Assembly (NCBI RefSeq): GCF_001708185.1
Contig: NZ_MDDN01000001.1
Coordinates: forward strand, 248,001-312,000
Length of the DNA stretch: 64,000 bases
Direction: 5' to 3'
Origin: Lysinibacillus xylanilyticus
GTDB lineage: Bacteria > Bacillota > Bacilli > Bacillales_A > Planococcaceae
Under the pieces are notes generated by a model that was not told where the DNA came from, did not search any database, and saw nothing but the letters and a program-made list of their open reading frames with translations. Positions within the stretch are counted from its first letter, which is position 1, and each line of letters begins with the position of its first letter. Below, piece after piece: positions 46,693 to 55,863 of the stretch. The position numbers and the translations under genes are program-made.

Positions 46693-47721
46693 TTATACTT
46701 CTCCTTTCGCGAGGACAAGCTTTAACTGGAAATAACTCATACCTTCAACCACTTCATGCAATGTTTTTAATTTTTTTGTTTGATATTGTTTCGATGCCTG
46801 CCAAACTTTTTCCGCTTCCTTATAAGAGACGAATGGACCAATCGAAAAGTTTGGTTCATACATGGCTAATTCTACAAAATGATCCTCAATGGTACTTTGT
46901 TTTAGCTTTCTTATTTGCATAATCTGTTCAATCGAATAGCCCTGCTCATATAAATGCGCTGTTTGCTGAGCTGAATCGGTTAATAACGCCTTTACTCTTA
47001 TTTCCTCTGCTATTTTTCCAAGTAACGGATAATCAGTTGTTTGATGGACTTCATTTAAAAATACATGTAGCAATTCTATAAACGCTAATTGACAATCTAA
47101 AATTGCTTCCTTTCGTTCACTAGCAAGTTGCTGCCATGTCCATCCTGGCAAACCATAGCCACTCAATCGATAGAGGACAAGCTGTTTGTTGGCTTCAGAT
47201 AAAGATAACTCAGAAAGCACGTTTTCGCATTCCTCCAGTAATTGCTGCTGTAAATGCCCATCTTGATAATTATGTTCAAGTAAAAATGTACGAACCCAAG
47301 ACTGAATATTCGTATCCCTACTTATTGGAGAAAAGGAACGTAATCCAGCACGCTGATAGGATAAACTTTGTACAATTAATGACAATCTCGCAAAAAATAT
47401 ATGCTCATTTCCCCTATAGTGCCACCCATCAAATAAAAAATCAGGTGTTTGCTCCGCTTGCTGTAAACCTAACTTTTTCATGGAATAGTGACCAGATTCT
47501 TGCATTATTAACCAACTATTCTGCAAAAATAAGGATACAGCTTCATCAAATGTCGCTCGCGATAACTTAGGTAATAGCCCGAAATATTTATGTAGCTGAA
47601 ATAACCCAATGTCTTGAATCGTCTGTCCTGAGCGCTTTCCTCTCAATACATGATAAGCTGCAGAAATCGACCGTTCGTTATTGAGTTTTTGAAAGATTTG
47701 CAATAAAATTTGATGAAACAT
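46693..47721 (-). CDS. ypbB: YpbB-like protein with helicase-associated HTH domain
   Basis: 342 residues from ATG 47721 (MFHQILLQIFQKLNNERS), which follows GGAGG; the frame is open further upstream without support. The C-terminal HTH (about 255-300, GYSIEQIMQIRKLKQSTIEDHFVELA) is the RQC-like/helicase-associated HTH_40 type seen in RecQ proteins. Encoded immediately before recS, so it may supply the DNA-binding part that the short RecS lacks; this is inference. Divergent from the ferredoxin gene. Confidence 0.88.
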   Translation of the reverse strand: MFHQILLQIFQKLNNERSISAAYHVLRGKRSGQTIQDIGLFQLHKYFGLLPKLSRATFDEAVSLFLQNSWLIMQESGHYSMKKLGLQQAEQTPDFLFDGWHYRGNEHIFFARLSLIVQSLSYQRAGLRSFSPISRDTNIQSWVRTFLLEHNYQDGHLQQQLLEECENVLSELSLSEANKQLVLYRLSGYGLPGWTWQQLASERKEAILDCQLAFIELLHVFLNEVHQTTDYPLLGKIAEEIRVKALLTDSAQQTAHLYEQGYSIEQIMQIRKLKQSTIEDHFVELAMYEPNFSIGPFVSYKEAEKVWQASKQYQTKKLKTLHEVVEGMSYFQLKLVLAKGEV

Positions 47722-47825
47722 AGACGCAAATTCCTCCAATTTAATAGTATTTATGTTGAAAAGTAAGATAAACATCTTTAAAATGAGTATGAAGCTTTGT
47801 AGGAACATGTAAAAGGAGAGAATGA

Positions 47826-48077
<252 letters not shown>

Positions 48078-48099
48078 TTTGTAACTCTATTCGTACACT

Positions 48100-48125
48100 G
48101 AAGGCATCCTTAACTGGGTGCCTTC
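48100..48125 (+). terminator. fer terminator
   Basis: GAAGGCA..CC/GGGTGCCTTC stem followed by a T-rich stretch, 23 bp after the ferredoxin stop. Confidence 0.7.
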
Positions 48126-48240
48126 TTACTTAATTAGAATCTTCACGTTGAAACACAAAAGAAACACAACGCTTAAATTTAGTTGATTATATAGTTGATT
48201 TCCCTACTCAGAATATATATAAACTCTATTGGAGGAATGA

Positions 48241-48837
48241 ATGATAATGTTTAATCAATTAGAAACAAATCATAGCTTATACCATATTGACGAAGACCAG
48301 ATGAATCAATTTAAAAATCTTGCAGCAAAATGGCAATCTATTTTCCCTAATTTTCAATCTAAGTGTATGAATGCATTAGATTCTTGGGCTGTTATTTTAA
48401 ATTGCTGGTTCTTTTTAAAATCACATCAAAAAGATAGTCTTTTTTTAAATTCTTCAAAGGCAATGCACTATTCAATTAACATTTTTTTAATAGAAGAGCT
48501 CAAAAAGATTCAAATTATTCATAAAATTATCGAGAGAAATGATGATGATTTATTCTACTTCGTCGCTTTCCAACTAGGCAATGATATTGACCTCTGGGCC
48601 TATAACATATTCGGTCAAAATGATGCTGCAGATCTTATAGATCAAATAATCCAGCAACCCTATTTTCTAGCACATTTGAATGATGATCTTCTATCTAGTG
48701 ACAAAACATTTCATAAAGTTCAAACAAGAGCCATCAAAATTATGGCACAGGCTATTCGTACGCAAAACTGCTTTATGATTGCAGTACATAACGCAGTCTA
48801 CAGCGGCTTAGATATGTATGAGGTAGCACAAATTTAA
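48241..48837 (+). CDS. Hypothetical protein of 198 residues
   Basis: Family not recognised. Soluble, helical, rich in Asn, Gln, His and Trp; no signal or membrane segment. Motifs that stand out: LDSWAVILNCWFFLKSHQK (about 45-63) and LGNDIDLWAYNIFGQNDAADLID. GGAGG precedes the ATG at 48241; a second ATG two codons later is equally possible. Flanked by fer and fabI and with its own terminator, so a single-gene unit. Confidence 0.7.
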   Translation: MIMFNQLETNHSLYHIDEDQMNQFKNLAAKWQSIFPNFQSKCMNALDSWAVILNCWFFLKSHQKDSLFLNSSKAMHYSINIFLIEELKKIQIIHKIIERNDDDLFYFVAFQLGNDIDLWAYNIFGQNDAADLIDQIIQQPYFLAHLNDDLLSSDKTFHKVQTRAIKIMAQAIRTQNCFMIAVHNAVYSGLDMYEVAQI

Positions 48838-48851
48838 ATACAACTATTGGA

Positions 48852-48877
48852 TTCGTCTCTAAGTAAGTGGAGATGAA
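48852..48877 (+). terminator. Terminator of the 198-residue gene
   Basis: TTCGTCTC/GAGATGAA stem (one GU) followed by nine T residues. Confidence 0.85.
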
Positions 48878-48929
48878 TTTTTTTTTGTGCCTATCCTAGT
48901 AACGTCGGACACTCTTTTTTATCTTATTA

Positions 48930-48976
48930 TTGCATCCATTATTTATGTATGATAAGATTTTAGTAGTTGGTACTAA
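48930..48976 (+). promoter_or_regulatory. fabI promoter with FapR operator
   Basis: TTGCAT (48930-48935), 17-bp spacer, TAAGAT (48953-48958), then TTAGTAGTTGGTACTAA (48960-48976), an inverted repeat TTAGTA-N5-TACTAA that matches the FapR box of Bacilli. Placed over the transcription start, it should let FapR repress fabI until malonyl-CoA rises. Confidence 0.85.
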
Positions 48977-49010
48977 TAACAGATATTATTTCATAAAGGG
49001 GTTCTTATAA

Positions 49011-49793
49011 ATGATGGATAATTTATTACAATTAAAAGATAAGAATATTGTTGTAATGGGTGTGGCAAACGACCGAAGTATTGCTTGGGGTATTGCAAAA
49101 CGTTTATTTGACGTAGGTGCAAATGTCATTTTCACATATCGTCAAGAACGTTCATTAAAAAAATTACAAAAACAATTAGAAAATATCGGACAATCTGATT
49201 CACTAATCGTACAATGTGACGTCAATAGCGACGAAAGCACAAAAGCAGCCTTCAATGAAATCGGTACAAAAGTAGGCGTGATCCATGGTATTGTGCACTC
49301 TGTAGCATTTGCCAATGCTGAGGATTTACACAACCGCTTCTTAGATACAACTCGTGACGGCTATGCGTTTGCACAAGATACTAGTGCATATTCTCTTATT
49401 TCAGCAGCGAAAGCCGCACATCCTTATATGACTGAAGGCGGTTCTATCGTGACAATGAGTTACTTAGGAGCAGAACGCGTGCTTGATGGCTACAACGTCA
49501 TGGGCGTAGCGAAAGCTGCATTAGAGGCTTCTATGCGCTACCTTGCTGCAGATATTGGTAAAGATAATATTCGTGTCAATGCGATCTCAGCAGGAGCGAT
49601 TCGCACACTTGCTGCAAAAGGAGTTCCTTCATTTAACACAATTTTACACAAAATCGAGGAAACAGCTCCATTAAAACGTAATGTTCAACAAGACGAAGTA
49701 GCAGATATGACAATTGTGATGCTATCTCACCTATCTCGTGGTGTGACAGGTGAAACAATTTACATCGACGCTGGCTACCATATTATGGGTTAA
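49011..49793 (+). CDS. fabI: Enoyl-ACP reductase FabI
   Basis: NAD(P)H-dependent last step of fatty-acid elongation. 260 residues. Divergent SDR: cofactor segment VMGVANDRSIAWGIAK, catalytic pair in SYLGAERVLDGYNVMGVAKAAL (Tyr-x6-Lys), and C-terminal GVTGETIYIDAGYHIMG. Controlled by the FapR box 35 bp upstream. ATG at 49011 or 49014 behind AAAGGGG. Confidence 0.96.
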   Translation: MMDNLLQLKDKNIVVMGVANDRSIAWGIAKRLFDVGANVIFTYRQERSLKKLQKQLENIGQSDSLIVQCDVNSDESTKAAFNEIGTKVGVIHGIVHSVAFANAEDLHNRFLDTTRDGYAFAQDTSAYSLISAAKAAHPYMTEGGSIVTMSYLGAERVLDGYNVMGVAKAALEASMRYLAADIGKDNIRVNAISAGAIRTLAAKGVPSFNTILHKIEETAPLKRNVQQDEVADMTIVMLSHLSRGVTGETIYIDAGYHIMG

Positions 49794-49798
49794 CTACA

Positions 49799-49838
49799 AA
49801 GAAGCATGGAAGATCATCCTTGATCTCTCATGCTTCTT
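49799..49838. terminator. Bidirectional terminator between fabI and the cyclophilin gene
   Basis: Outer stem AAGAAGCATG/CATGCTTCTT and inner stem AGATCA/TGATCT, 6 bp past the fabI stop and between convergent genes. Confidence 0.8.
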
Positions 49839-49864
49839 CGTCTTCATACTGGTTGTCACATCAG

Positions 49865-50539
49865 TTATTTTAGTTTCTTTGGAGCTGGGTAATCAAAGCC
49901 CTTTGTATCCACTTCCACCTTTTTCATTTGCTGATCTTCTAATGGTTTATCTGAACCATCTCGTTCAGCAGCAACAATAGCATCTACCGTTTCCATCCCC
50001 TCGATTACTTTCCCAAAGGCAGCATATTGGCCATCAAGATGTGAGGCTTCCTCTACCATAATGAAAAATTGAGATCCCGCAGAATTCGGATCACCCGAAC
50101 GAGCCATTGAAATGACACTGCGTTCATGCTTCAAATCATTTTTAAAACCATTTGAAGAAAACTCACCTTCAATCGAATAGTCTGGACCACCTGTACCATT
50201 ACCTGAAGGATCTCCACCTTGAATCATAAAATCAGGGATAACCCGATGGAAAATAAGACCATCATAAAAACCTTCTTCCACTAAGGAAATAAAATTAGCA
50301 ACCGTATTCGGCGCTGCAGAAGGCTCTAATTCAATAACGATTTTTTCTCCATTATTCATCGTGATCGTCACAATTGGATTTTCCTTCACATTTGATGAAT
50401 AATCCACTTTTTCTTCTGATTCCTTTTCCTTACTTCCCTCTGATTGCCCACTTTCTTTAGCTGCTCCACAGCCTGTCAAAACAAAGGCTACAGCTAGCAA
50501 AGCAAAGACAAATGAAAATCCTTTATAACGCGTGAACAT
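49865..50539 (-). CDS. Secreted lipoprotein peptidyl-prolyl isomerase, cyclophilin type
   Basis: 224 residues. Signal peptide with lipobox VLTGCGAAK (Cys about 24), a Ser/Glu/Lys-rich spacer, then a cyclophilin domain (about 60-215) with FHRVIPDFMIQGGDPSGNGTGG and GSQFFIMV. It should fold proteins at the outer face of the membrane. Most like PpiA-type cyclophilins but exported, in contrast to the cytoplasmic PpiB. Confidence 0.92.
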   Translation of the reverse strand: MFTRYKGFSFVFALLAVAFVLTGCGAAKESGQSEGSKEKESEEKVDYSSNVKENPIVTITMNNGEKIVIELEPSAAPNTVANFISLVEEGFYDGLIFHRVIPDFMIQGGDPSGNGTGGPDYSIEGEFSSNGFKNDLKHERSVISMARSGDPNSAGSQFFIMVEEASHLDGQYAAFGKVIEGMETVDAIVAAERDGSDKPLEDQQMKKVEVDTKGFDYPAPKKLK

Positions 50540-50613
50540 ATTCTTTCAACTCCTCTTTATAACCATTTTACTCATTATAAGACTATCAAATAGTTTACGA
50601 CAAATCATTCTTC

Positions 50614-51819
50614 TTAAAGCCCCGCTGCAATACGTTGTTTGGCAATAATACCCTTTAATAAAAATGACAGTAAGCATGCAACGATTAAAAATAAAGTAAT
50701 CATCGCAATAACGCCTCCCCAGCCGTAATGCATCCAGAATATTCCCCCTACTGTTCCTCCAACACTTGAACCAAAATAATAGAAAAATAAATAGAGAGAA
50801 GATGCTTGTGCCTTATCATGAGTGGCTCGTTTACTCACCCAACCACTAGCAATCGAGTGCGCCGCAAAGAAACCAAACGTAAAGATTGTAATCCCTATAA
50901 TTTTCAAACTAAGTAGCCCGATTAATGTAAGTATTGCCCCTGTTAACATGATAGCAATGGACAATAACAACATTTTTTGGCGGCCATATTGATCCGCTAG
51001 ACTACCAAACCAAGCGGAGCTAAAAGTACCTACTAAGTAAATAACAAAAATCCACCCAACAATTGTGGCACTTAAATTATAAGGTGGTGCCATTAATTTA
51101 AAGCCAATGTAGTTATAAAGAGTCACAAAGCTTCCCATTAATACAAAGCCAATACCAAAAAGACATAGCATGGATGGGTCCTTTACATGTTGGATAAGTG
51201 ATGTCGTCAATGCTTTTATTTGCAATGGACGTGCTGTAAAATGCTTAGAGTTAGGTAGCATCCAGATAAATAACACACTAATCATAAGACTGATGACACC
51301 GAGAACAATCATCCCCACTTGCCACGTGTAAAGGTCTGTTAGTGTCCCTATGATAACTCGTCCACTAAGCCCCCCAACCGAATTACCACTTATGTACAAG
51401 CCCATCGCTATACCTAAACTAGAAGGATGCATTTCCTCCCCTAAATAAGCCATTGCAATTGCTGGCAAGCCTGCAAAGACAACTCCCTGTATCACTCGCA
51501 ACACTAAAATCGTTTCAAAATTAGGAGAAAAGGCAAGTGCAAGCGTAAGAATAGATGCCGCAAAAATAGAAATCGTCATCAAAGATTTCCTACCCCGTGC
51601 CTCTGATAAGGAGCCAACAATAATCATACTGATCGATAGCGCAAAGGTTGTCACAGAAAGTGATAAACTCGCAACTGCTGGTGAAACATGAAACTCCTTT
51701 GCAAATGTTGGTAGTAGCGGTTGTGTCACATATAAGTTTGCGAAAGTTATAAACCCTGCTAAAAATAAAGCCCAATTAGCTTTATGAAAGGCCTTCGTTC
51801 CTCTTTGAATAGTATCCAT
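50614..51819 (-). CDS. MFS efflux transporter, YnfM-like
   Basis: 401 residues from ATG 51819 (MDTIQRGTKAFHKANW) behind AAGGAGA. Twelve hydrophobic segments. Typical MFS motif A after helix 2 (GSLSEARGRKSLM) and motif in GSLADQYGRQKML after helix 8. Closest to the YnfM-type proton-linked exporters; substrate not predictable. Convergent partner is the cyclophilin gene on the same strand, with its own ribosome site. Confidence 0.85.
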   Translation of the reverse strand: MDTIQRGTKAFHKANWALFLAGFITFANLYVTQPLLPTFAKEFHVSPAVASLSLSVTTFALSISMIIVGSLSEARGRKSLMTISIFAASILTLALAFSPNFETILVLRVIQGVVFAGLPAIAMAYLGEEMHPSSLGIAMGLYISGNSVGGLSGRVIIGTLTDLYTWQVGMIVLGVISLMISVLFIWMLPNSKHFTARPLQIKALTTSLIQHVKDPSMLCLFGIGFVLMGSFVTLYNYIGFKLMAPPYNLSATIVGWIFVIYLVGTFSSAWFGSLADQYGRQKMLLLSIAIMLTGAILTLIGLLSLKIIGITIFTFGFFAAHSIASGWVSKRATHDKAQASSLYLFFYYFGSSVGGTVGGIFWMHYGWGGVIAMITLFLIVACLLSFLLKGIIAKQRIAAGL

Positions 51820-51941
51820 TTCTCTCTCCTTACGTACAGCGAGTTCTACTATTATTTTAATACAATATTTTTTAAAACACACGATAGAGTTGTCAAAAAA
51901 TAGACATATTTATCCCTATTGCTTGGACTGCTGTTTCAACA

Positions 51942-51975
51942 TCACGTCCTGTGATAACGCCTACGTGACCAACAT
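51942..51975. repeat. 34-bp module shared with the 29-kb repeat
   Basis: 30 of 34 positions match 29213-29246 (both begin TCACGT and end CGTGACCAACAT). Followed at 51985-52017 by CGCTGACGCT and GCTTTTGCAC, the inverse of the GTGCAAAAGCGAAGCGTCAG block at 52075-52094, so the region can form a large hairpin. Confidence 0.7.
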
Positions 51976-52096
51976 TGGTGCTGTCGCTGACGCTGCGTTT
52001 GCACTACGCTTTTGCACAAAAAAACATTTGTTGCCCCAAGCGGCGCATCGAACGCCCCAAGGAAGCTTTGCTCTGTGCAAAAGCGAAGCGTCAGCG

Positions 52097-52244
52097 GCAA
52101 ATGTTTTATCTGCGCGAAAGCGAAGCGTCAGCGGCAAATGTTTTATCTGCGCGAAAGCGAAGCGTCAGCGGCAAATGTTTTATCTGCGCGAAAGCGAAGC
52201 GTCAGCGGCAAATGTTTTATCTGCGCGAAAGCGAAGCGTCAGCG
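52097..52244. repeat. Four perfect tandem copies of a 37-bp unit
   Basis: Units start at 52097, 52134, 52171 and 52208, each GCAAATGTTTTATCTGCGCG then AAAGCGAAGCGTCAGCG, with no mismatches and no spacers. All three plus-strand frames stay open through the array because 37 is not a multiple of 3, giving spurious ORFs. Same family as 37489-37597. Confidence 0.9.
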
Positions 52245-52589
52245 GGAAAGCGCCAAGTCGGAACGGAAATCAACCACACGTTTTGGTTAAGAGCCAATAC
52301 TTCGTTTTCCTTTCAAAGATTCTTTAAAGAATCAACACCTCACCTTATTCAACAACAATTTTCTACAGTTTACTTAAATATTGTCACATTATTTTTAAGA
52401 AAATTTAAAATTATATCTATTTCGAATTGGCAGTTATTGTGATACAGTGAAAGTAATCATTTAGAAATCATTGGTAATACGACCTCCGATGACTATACTA
52501 TTTTCGTTGCACATACTTGGAGGAATTTCCACGAAGATTATCGAGGCATTCACTCTATCAGTTCCGTATATCCACCTTGCATGAAAAGA

Positions 52590-52949
52590 AGAGGCAATAG
52601 TGGCTGTCGTTGAGAAGGAAGATGAAACAGTTGTAAAATATTTAGCTGGCAGGCGAGTCGAGTCAGGTTATCAAGATGGATAAAAAGTCAATGCTAATGA
52701 CCAAAATGTTTTCATCGTTGCCTTTAAAGGACAAAATACGGATGTCGTTATACCAAAGAATGTCAACGGAGTCGCCTCAAAGCCTTCTAATTTCCAATCC
52801 ATAAAAATGGTAAAGTCGTAGGTGCCCTAGCATTTGGACTACCAATGAATGAACAGGCACAGCTCATTCAAGATTTAAGTGAAATGATTGAAGTGTTAAC
52901 CGTTCTGAATCGTGAGATGCAAGGCTTTATGCATGATTCCTTAAAATAA
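52590..52949 (+). pseudogene. Degraded sensory (methyl-accepting chemotaxis-like) protein fragment
   Basis: Plus-strand pieces VAVVEKEDETVVKYLAGRRV then, after an in-frame TAA, NANDQNVFIVAFKGQNTDVV. After a frameshift come KNGKVVGALAFGLPMNEQAQ and LIQDLSEMIEVLTVLNREM, to a stop at 52949. The last part resembles the end of the small PAS/Cache-like sensor domain in some Bacilli chemoreceptors. At least one stop and one frameshift break it. The stretch 52250-52590 shows no intact gene. Confidence 0.5.
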
Positions 52950-52965
52950 TAACGAGGTGAAAATA

Positions 52966-53529
52966 TTGCAAATTACAATTGATCAGCAATTATCTTTACG
53001 TACCCTAACATTAGAAGATGCCAAAACAGTTTTTGCATTAACAGATGCATCACGAGTATATTTACGGGAATGGTTGCCGTGGCTAGATATTACAAGAGAA
53101 GTAGCTGACACAACGGCTTATATTGAAGGTTGTATAAAAGGACATGAAGCTAAAAGCAGCCTTTCTCTTGTCATCATTTTTCAAAATGAAATCGTTGGGA
53201 TAGCGGGCTTTAATACGATCAATCATCATAATAAAATTGCTGCTATTGGCTATTGGCTCAGTGAAGGGGCTCAAGGACATGGTCTTATGACGAGGACCGT
53301 ACAGGCTTTATTGCAGTATGCTTTTGAAGAGTTACAGCTCAATAAAGTCGAAATTCGTGCTGCTGTGGGCAACACAAAAAGCCGGGCCATCCCTGAACGA
53401 CTAGGCTTTACAAAAGAAGGCACGATTCGTGAAGCAGAATGGCTTTACGATCATTATGTTGACCATGCTGCATACGGCATACTCGCTAGTGAGTGGAAAC
53501 AAGTTAATGAGGACTATTCTTGCTCTTAA
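52966..53529 (+). CDS. Ribosomal-protein-serine acetyltransferase-like GNAT (RimL/YdaF type)
   Basis: 187 residues. GNAT acetyl-CoA domain: IGYWLSEGAQGHGLMTRTVQALL (motif A) and AVGNTKSRAIPERLGFTKEG (motif B), the same pattern as RimL/YdaF proteins, which acetylate protein N-termini or serine. The GTG at 52957 overlaps the ribosome site GAGGTGA, so TTG 52966 is the better start. Follows directly after the pseudogene. Confidence 0.85.
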   Translation: MQITIDQQLSLRTLTLEDAKTVFALTDASRVYLREWLPWLDITREVADTTAYIEGCIKGHEAKSSLSLVIIFQNEIVGIAGFNTINHHNKIAAIGYWLSEGAQGHGLMTRTVQALLQYAFEELQLNKVEIRAAVGNTKSRAIPERLGFTKEGTIREAEWLYDHYVDHAAYGILASEWKQVNEDYSCS

Positions 53530-53535
53530 CCGATA

Positions 53536-53570
53536 AATAGCCACCTGATGACACTCATCAGGTGGCTATT
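53536..53570. terminator. Bidirectional terminator between the GNAT and floT
   Basis: Perfect 15-bp stem AATAGCCACCTGATG and complement, 5-nt loop, between convergent genes. Confidence 0.9.
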
Positions 53571-53574
53571 GTTA

Positions 53575-55140
53575 TTATTGTTCAACTGTTTCTTTCATCT
53601 CTTTTTGTGTTTTATCAGCTGTAACGGGTTCTTGCTTTTTTTCTAAGCCAGCCGCTATTTGCTCTAACTCCGGGCGCAATGTATGCTTACCTGCATAGCT
53701 TTCAATTAGTTCCTTCACGTCAATGCCCGAAGTTTCTTTCAATGATTCTTGTAATGTTGACATTAAATTAGTTGCGTAAGCGGTTACTTTATTGGCACCG
53801 CCGCTTCCTTCTCCTCCACCAGTATCGACAACTGTAATCTTATCGATATTGCCAAGTGGACTCGCTAGCTCTTTCGCATATTCTGGCATCATACGTACAA
53901 TCATATCAAGGACAGCTGCTTGACCATAGTATTCGAAGGCTTCTGCAATTTTTCGTTTCGCCTCTGCTTCCGCAAGACCACGAAGGCGAATAATATCTGC
54001 ATCAGTTTCCCCTTTGGCACGCTCAGCATCTGCTTTAGCAAGACCATCCAAACGAATTTTTTCCGCTTCAGCTTGTGCCAATGATTCAATACGGTATTTC
54101 TCCGCATCTGCCTGCGCTAGTTCACGCATTTTGGCCGCTGCTGCATTTTGCTCGACAGCGTAACGATCCGCGTCAGCCTTTTTCTTAACTTCTGAATCGT
54201 ATTGCTTCTCACGACGTAAAATCTCTTTTTCTTCTAACTCTATTTGTTTTTGACGTTCAATAATACGAATTTGCATTTCCTGTTCGGTTACTTCCTGCTT
54301 TGCACGCGCCGTTTCTAACTCATACGCTTGGTCTGCACGCGCTTTTGCGATGTCTTGTTCACGACGGAATTCAGCCACTTTTAACTGATTTTCTTTTTCC
54401 GCTTCTGCAATTTCTGTTGCACGTTCAAGCTCAGCCTTTTGTGCCTCCTTCGATGCTTCAGCACGCTTAATACGTGTTTCTTTTTCAGCGTCGGCAGTTG
54501 CAATATCTGCGTCACGTTTAACTTGTGCAATTCTTGGCTTACCAAGCGATTCTAAGTAGCCATTTTTATCGCGTACATCTTTAATCGTAAAGGAAACGAT
54601 TGTCAGCCCCATCTTCGCCAAATCTTGAGATGCAACACGTTGTACTTCTTGAGAAAATTTATCCCGATTTTTATAAATTTCTTCAACCGTCATTGAACCT
54701 AAGATCGAACGCAAATGACCTTCCAACACTTCACGCGCTTCATTTTCACGGTCTTCCTTTTGCTTCCCTAAAAACTGCTCTGCTGCCGTTGCAATTTCTG
54801 AAATAGAACCACCAATTTTAATGATTGCCGTTCCATCTGCCATCACTGGTACACCTTGCTCCGTGTATACTTCAGGTGTTGTCACATCAAGCTTACTAGA
54901 CAATAAGCTTAATGGCTGTGCTTGCTGAAAAATTGGGAATACAAATGTACCGCCACCACGAATAATTTTTATGCGATTTCCTGACTCATCTTTATGTACA
55001 TTTTTTGAGCCAAGATAGCTACCTGTCACAATAAGTGCCTCATCAGGACCCGCTGTTTTATACTTTGTCACATACAGTGCAACTAGTGCGATTAATATAA
55101 AAGCTACGATCCCTATAACAATCAAAATCTCCATTGGCAT
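53575..55140 (-). CDS. floT: Flotillin-like protein FloT
   Basis: Scaffold of functional membrane microdomains. 521 residues: N-terminal membrane helix (about 4-24), SPFH domain (about 35-220, with KDVRDKNGYLESLGKPRIAQVKRDA), then a long EA-rich coiled coil (about 220-420, many AEAEK/ADAEK repeats), and a Gly-rich C-terminal region with GGGEGSGGANK. ATG 55140 follows AAAGGAGA. Downstream partner of the NfeD gene in the yuaF-yuaG arrangement. Confidence 0.96.
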   Translation of the reverse strand: MPMEILIVIGIVAFILIALVALYVTKYKTAGPDEALIVTGSYLGSKNVHKDESGNRIKIIRGGGTFVFPIFQQAQPLSLLSSKLDVTTPEVYTEQGVPVMADGTAIIKIGGSISEIATAAEQFLGKQKEDRENEAREVLEGHLRSILGSMTVEEIYKNRDKFSQEVQRVASQDLAKMGLTIVSFTIKDVRDKNGYLESLGKPRIAQVKRDADIATADAEKETRIKRAEASKEAQKAELERATEIAEAEKENQLKVAEFRREQDIAKARADQAYELETARAKQEVTEQEMQIRIIERQKQIELEEKEILRREKQYDSEVKKKADADRYAVEQNAAAAKMRELAQADAEKYRIESLAQAEAEKIRLDGLAKADAERAKGETDADIIRLRGLAEAEAKRKIAEAFEYYGQAAVLDMIVRMMPEYAKELASPLGNIDKITVVDTGGGEGSGGANKVTAYATNLMSTLQESLKETSGIDVKELIESYAGKHTLRPELEQIAAGLEKKQEPVTADKTQKEMKETVEQ

Positions 55141-55155
55141 ATACGTATCTCTCCT

Positions 55156-55695
55156 TTATAAAAATTTCTTCTCATAGGATCTTACAAAAAGTGTTCCTTC
55201 CTTGACTTCTACAATAAGAACTGTCGTATCATAATCGATAGCCTCATTGTCAAAGCCTGTTGCTCGCTTGGAAATCATCCCACTTGTCGTTTCAATCACA
55301 ACCTCTCCAAAACCATCTCTAGGAATCGGAACAATAACCTTCCCAAGCTGACCACCAAGTGATTCTTCCGTATAAGCTAAAGAAACATCAGCCGATCTTA
55401 GTGGGACAAGAACAAACAAATAAAATAGTGCACTTAAAATAACTCCGATGATGCAAGCAGCAACGATATTCCAAACGCTAGGGAATAAGGCTAACTTTTC
55501 TAAAATAAATCCTGCTGCTGACATCAACGTAATGAAAGATAGAATGACACTTGGATTAAAAATCGGCAGCCCTTCTCCAATGCCCTCGACAGCATCGCCA
55601 AAAAACATAAATAAGAGCGTTGCAAGGCCAGCGAAAATTAATACCACTAAAAAGATCTGCTCAAGTGAATAGCCAAATAGCGTCAAGTTGTTCAC
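55156..55695 (-). CDS. yuaF: NfeD-like membrane protein (YuaF)
   Basis: 179 residues. Three or four hydrophobic segments (about 10-30, 45-62, 75-98) then a soluble OB-fold domain (about 110-179, GQLGKVIVPIPRDGFGEVVIET). NfeD proteins are paired with flotillins; here 15 bp separate it from floT. A sigma-W-like promoter lies 25 bp upstream. Confidence 0.92.
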   Translation of the reverse strand: MNNLTLFGYSLEQIFLVVLIFAGLATLLFMFFGDAVEGIGEGLPIFNPSVILSFITLMSAAGFILEKLALFPSVWNIVAACIIGVILSALFYLFVLVPLRSADVSLAYTEESLGGQLGKVIVPIPRDGFGEVVIETTSGMISKRATGFDNEAIDYDTTVLIVEVKEGTLFVRSYEKKFL

Positions 55696-55719
55696 CCCTT
55701 TTCATTGTGTTACCTACTA

Positions 55720-55746
55720 TACGATTGTACTCAATAGAAAGTTTCA
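55720..55746 (-). promoter_or_regulatory. Sigma-W-type promoter of yuaF-floT
   Basis: Minus strand TGAAAC (55746-55741), 17-bp spacer, CGTA (55723-55720). This matches the ECF sigma-W consensus, and the B. subtilis yuaF operon is a known sigma-W target. Confidence 0.8.
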
Positions 55747-55863
55747 TAATTTTTAATATTTTAAAAATTTTCGGGTGAGTAGTTTTAAGTTAGTAATTTT
55801 GGATTCTCTTCAAACAGAACCATGTTACAATTAAATGAATACTGGCAACTAAGGAGATATTGC

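Noticed and set aside
52097-52244. CRISPR array
   Set aside because: The 37-bp units are directly adjacent with no spacers, and no cas genes are present; it is a minisatellite-like repeat.
51975-52442. Three overlapping plus-strand ORFs with Cys/Arg/Lys repeats
   Set aside because: They result from the 37-bp tandem repeat being read in all three frames; no start signal.
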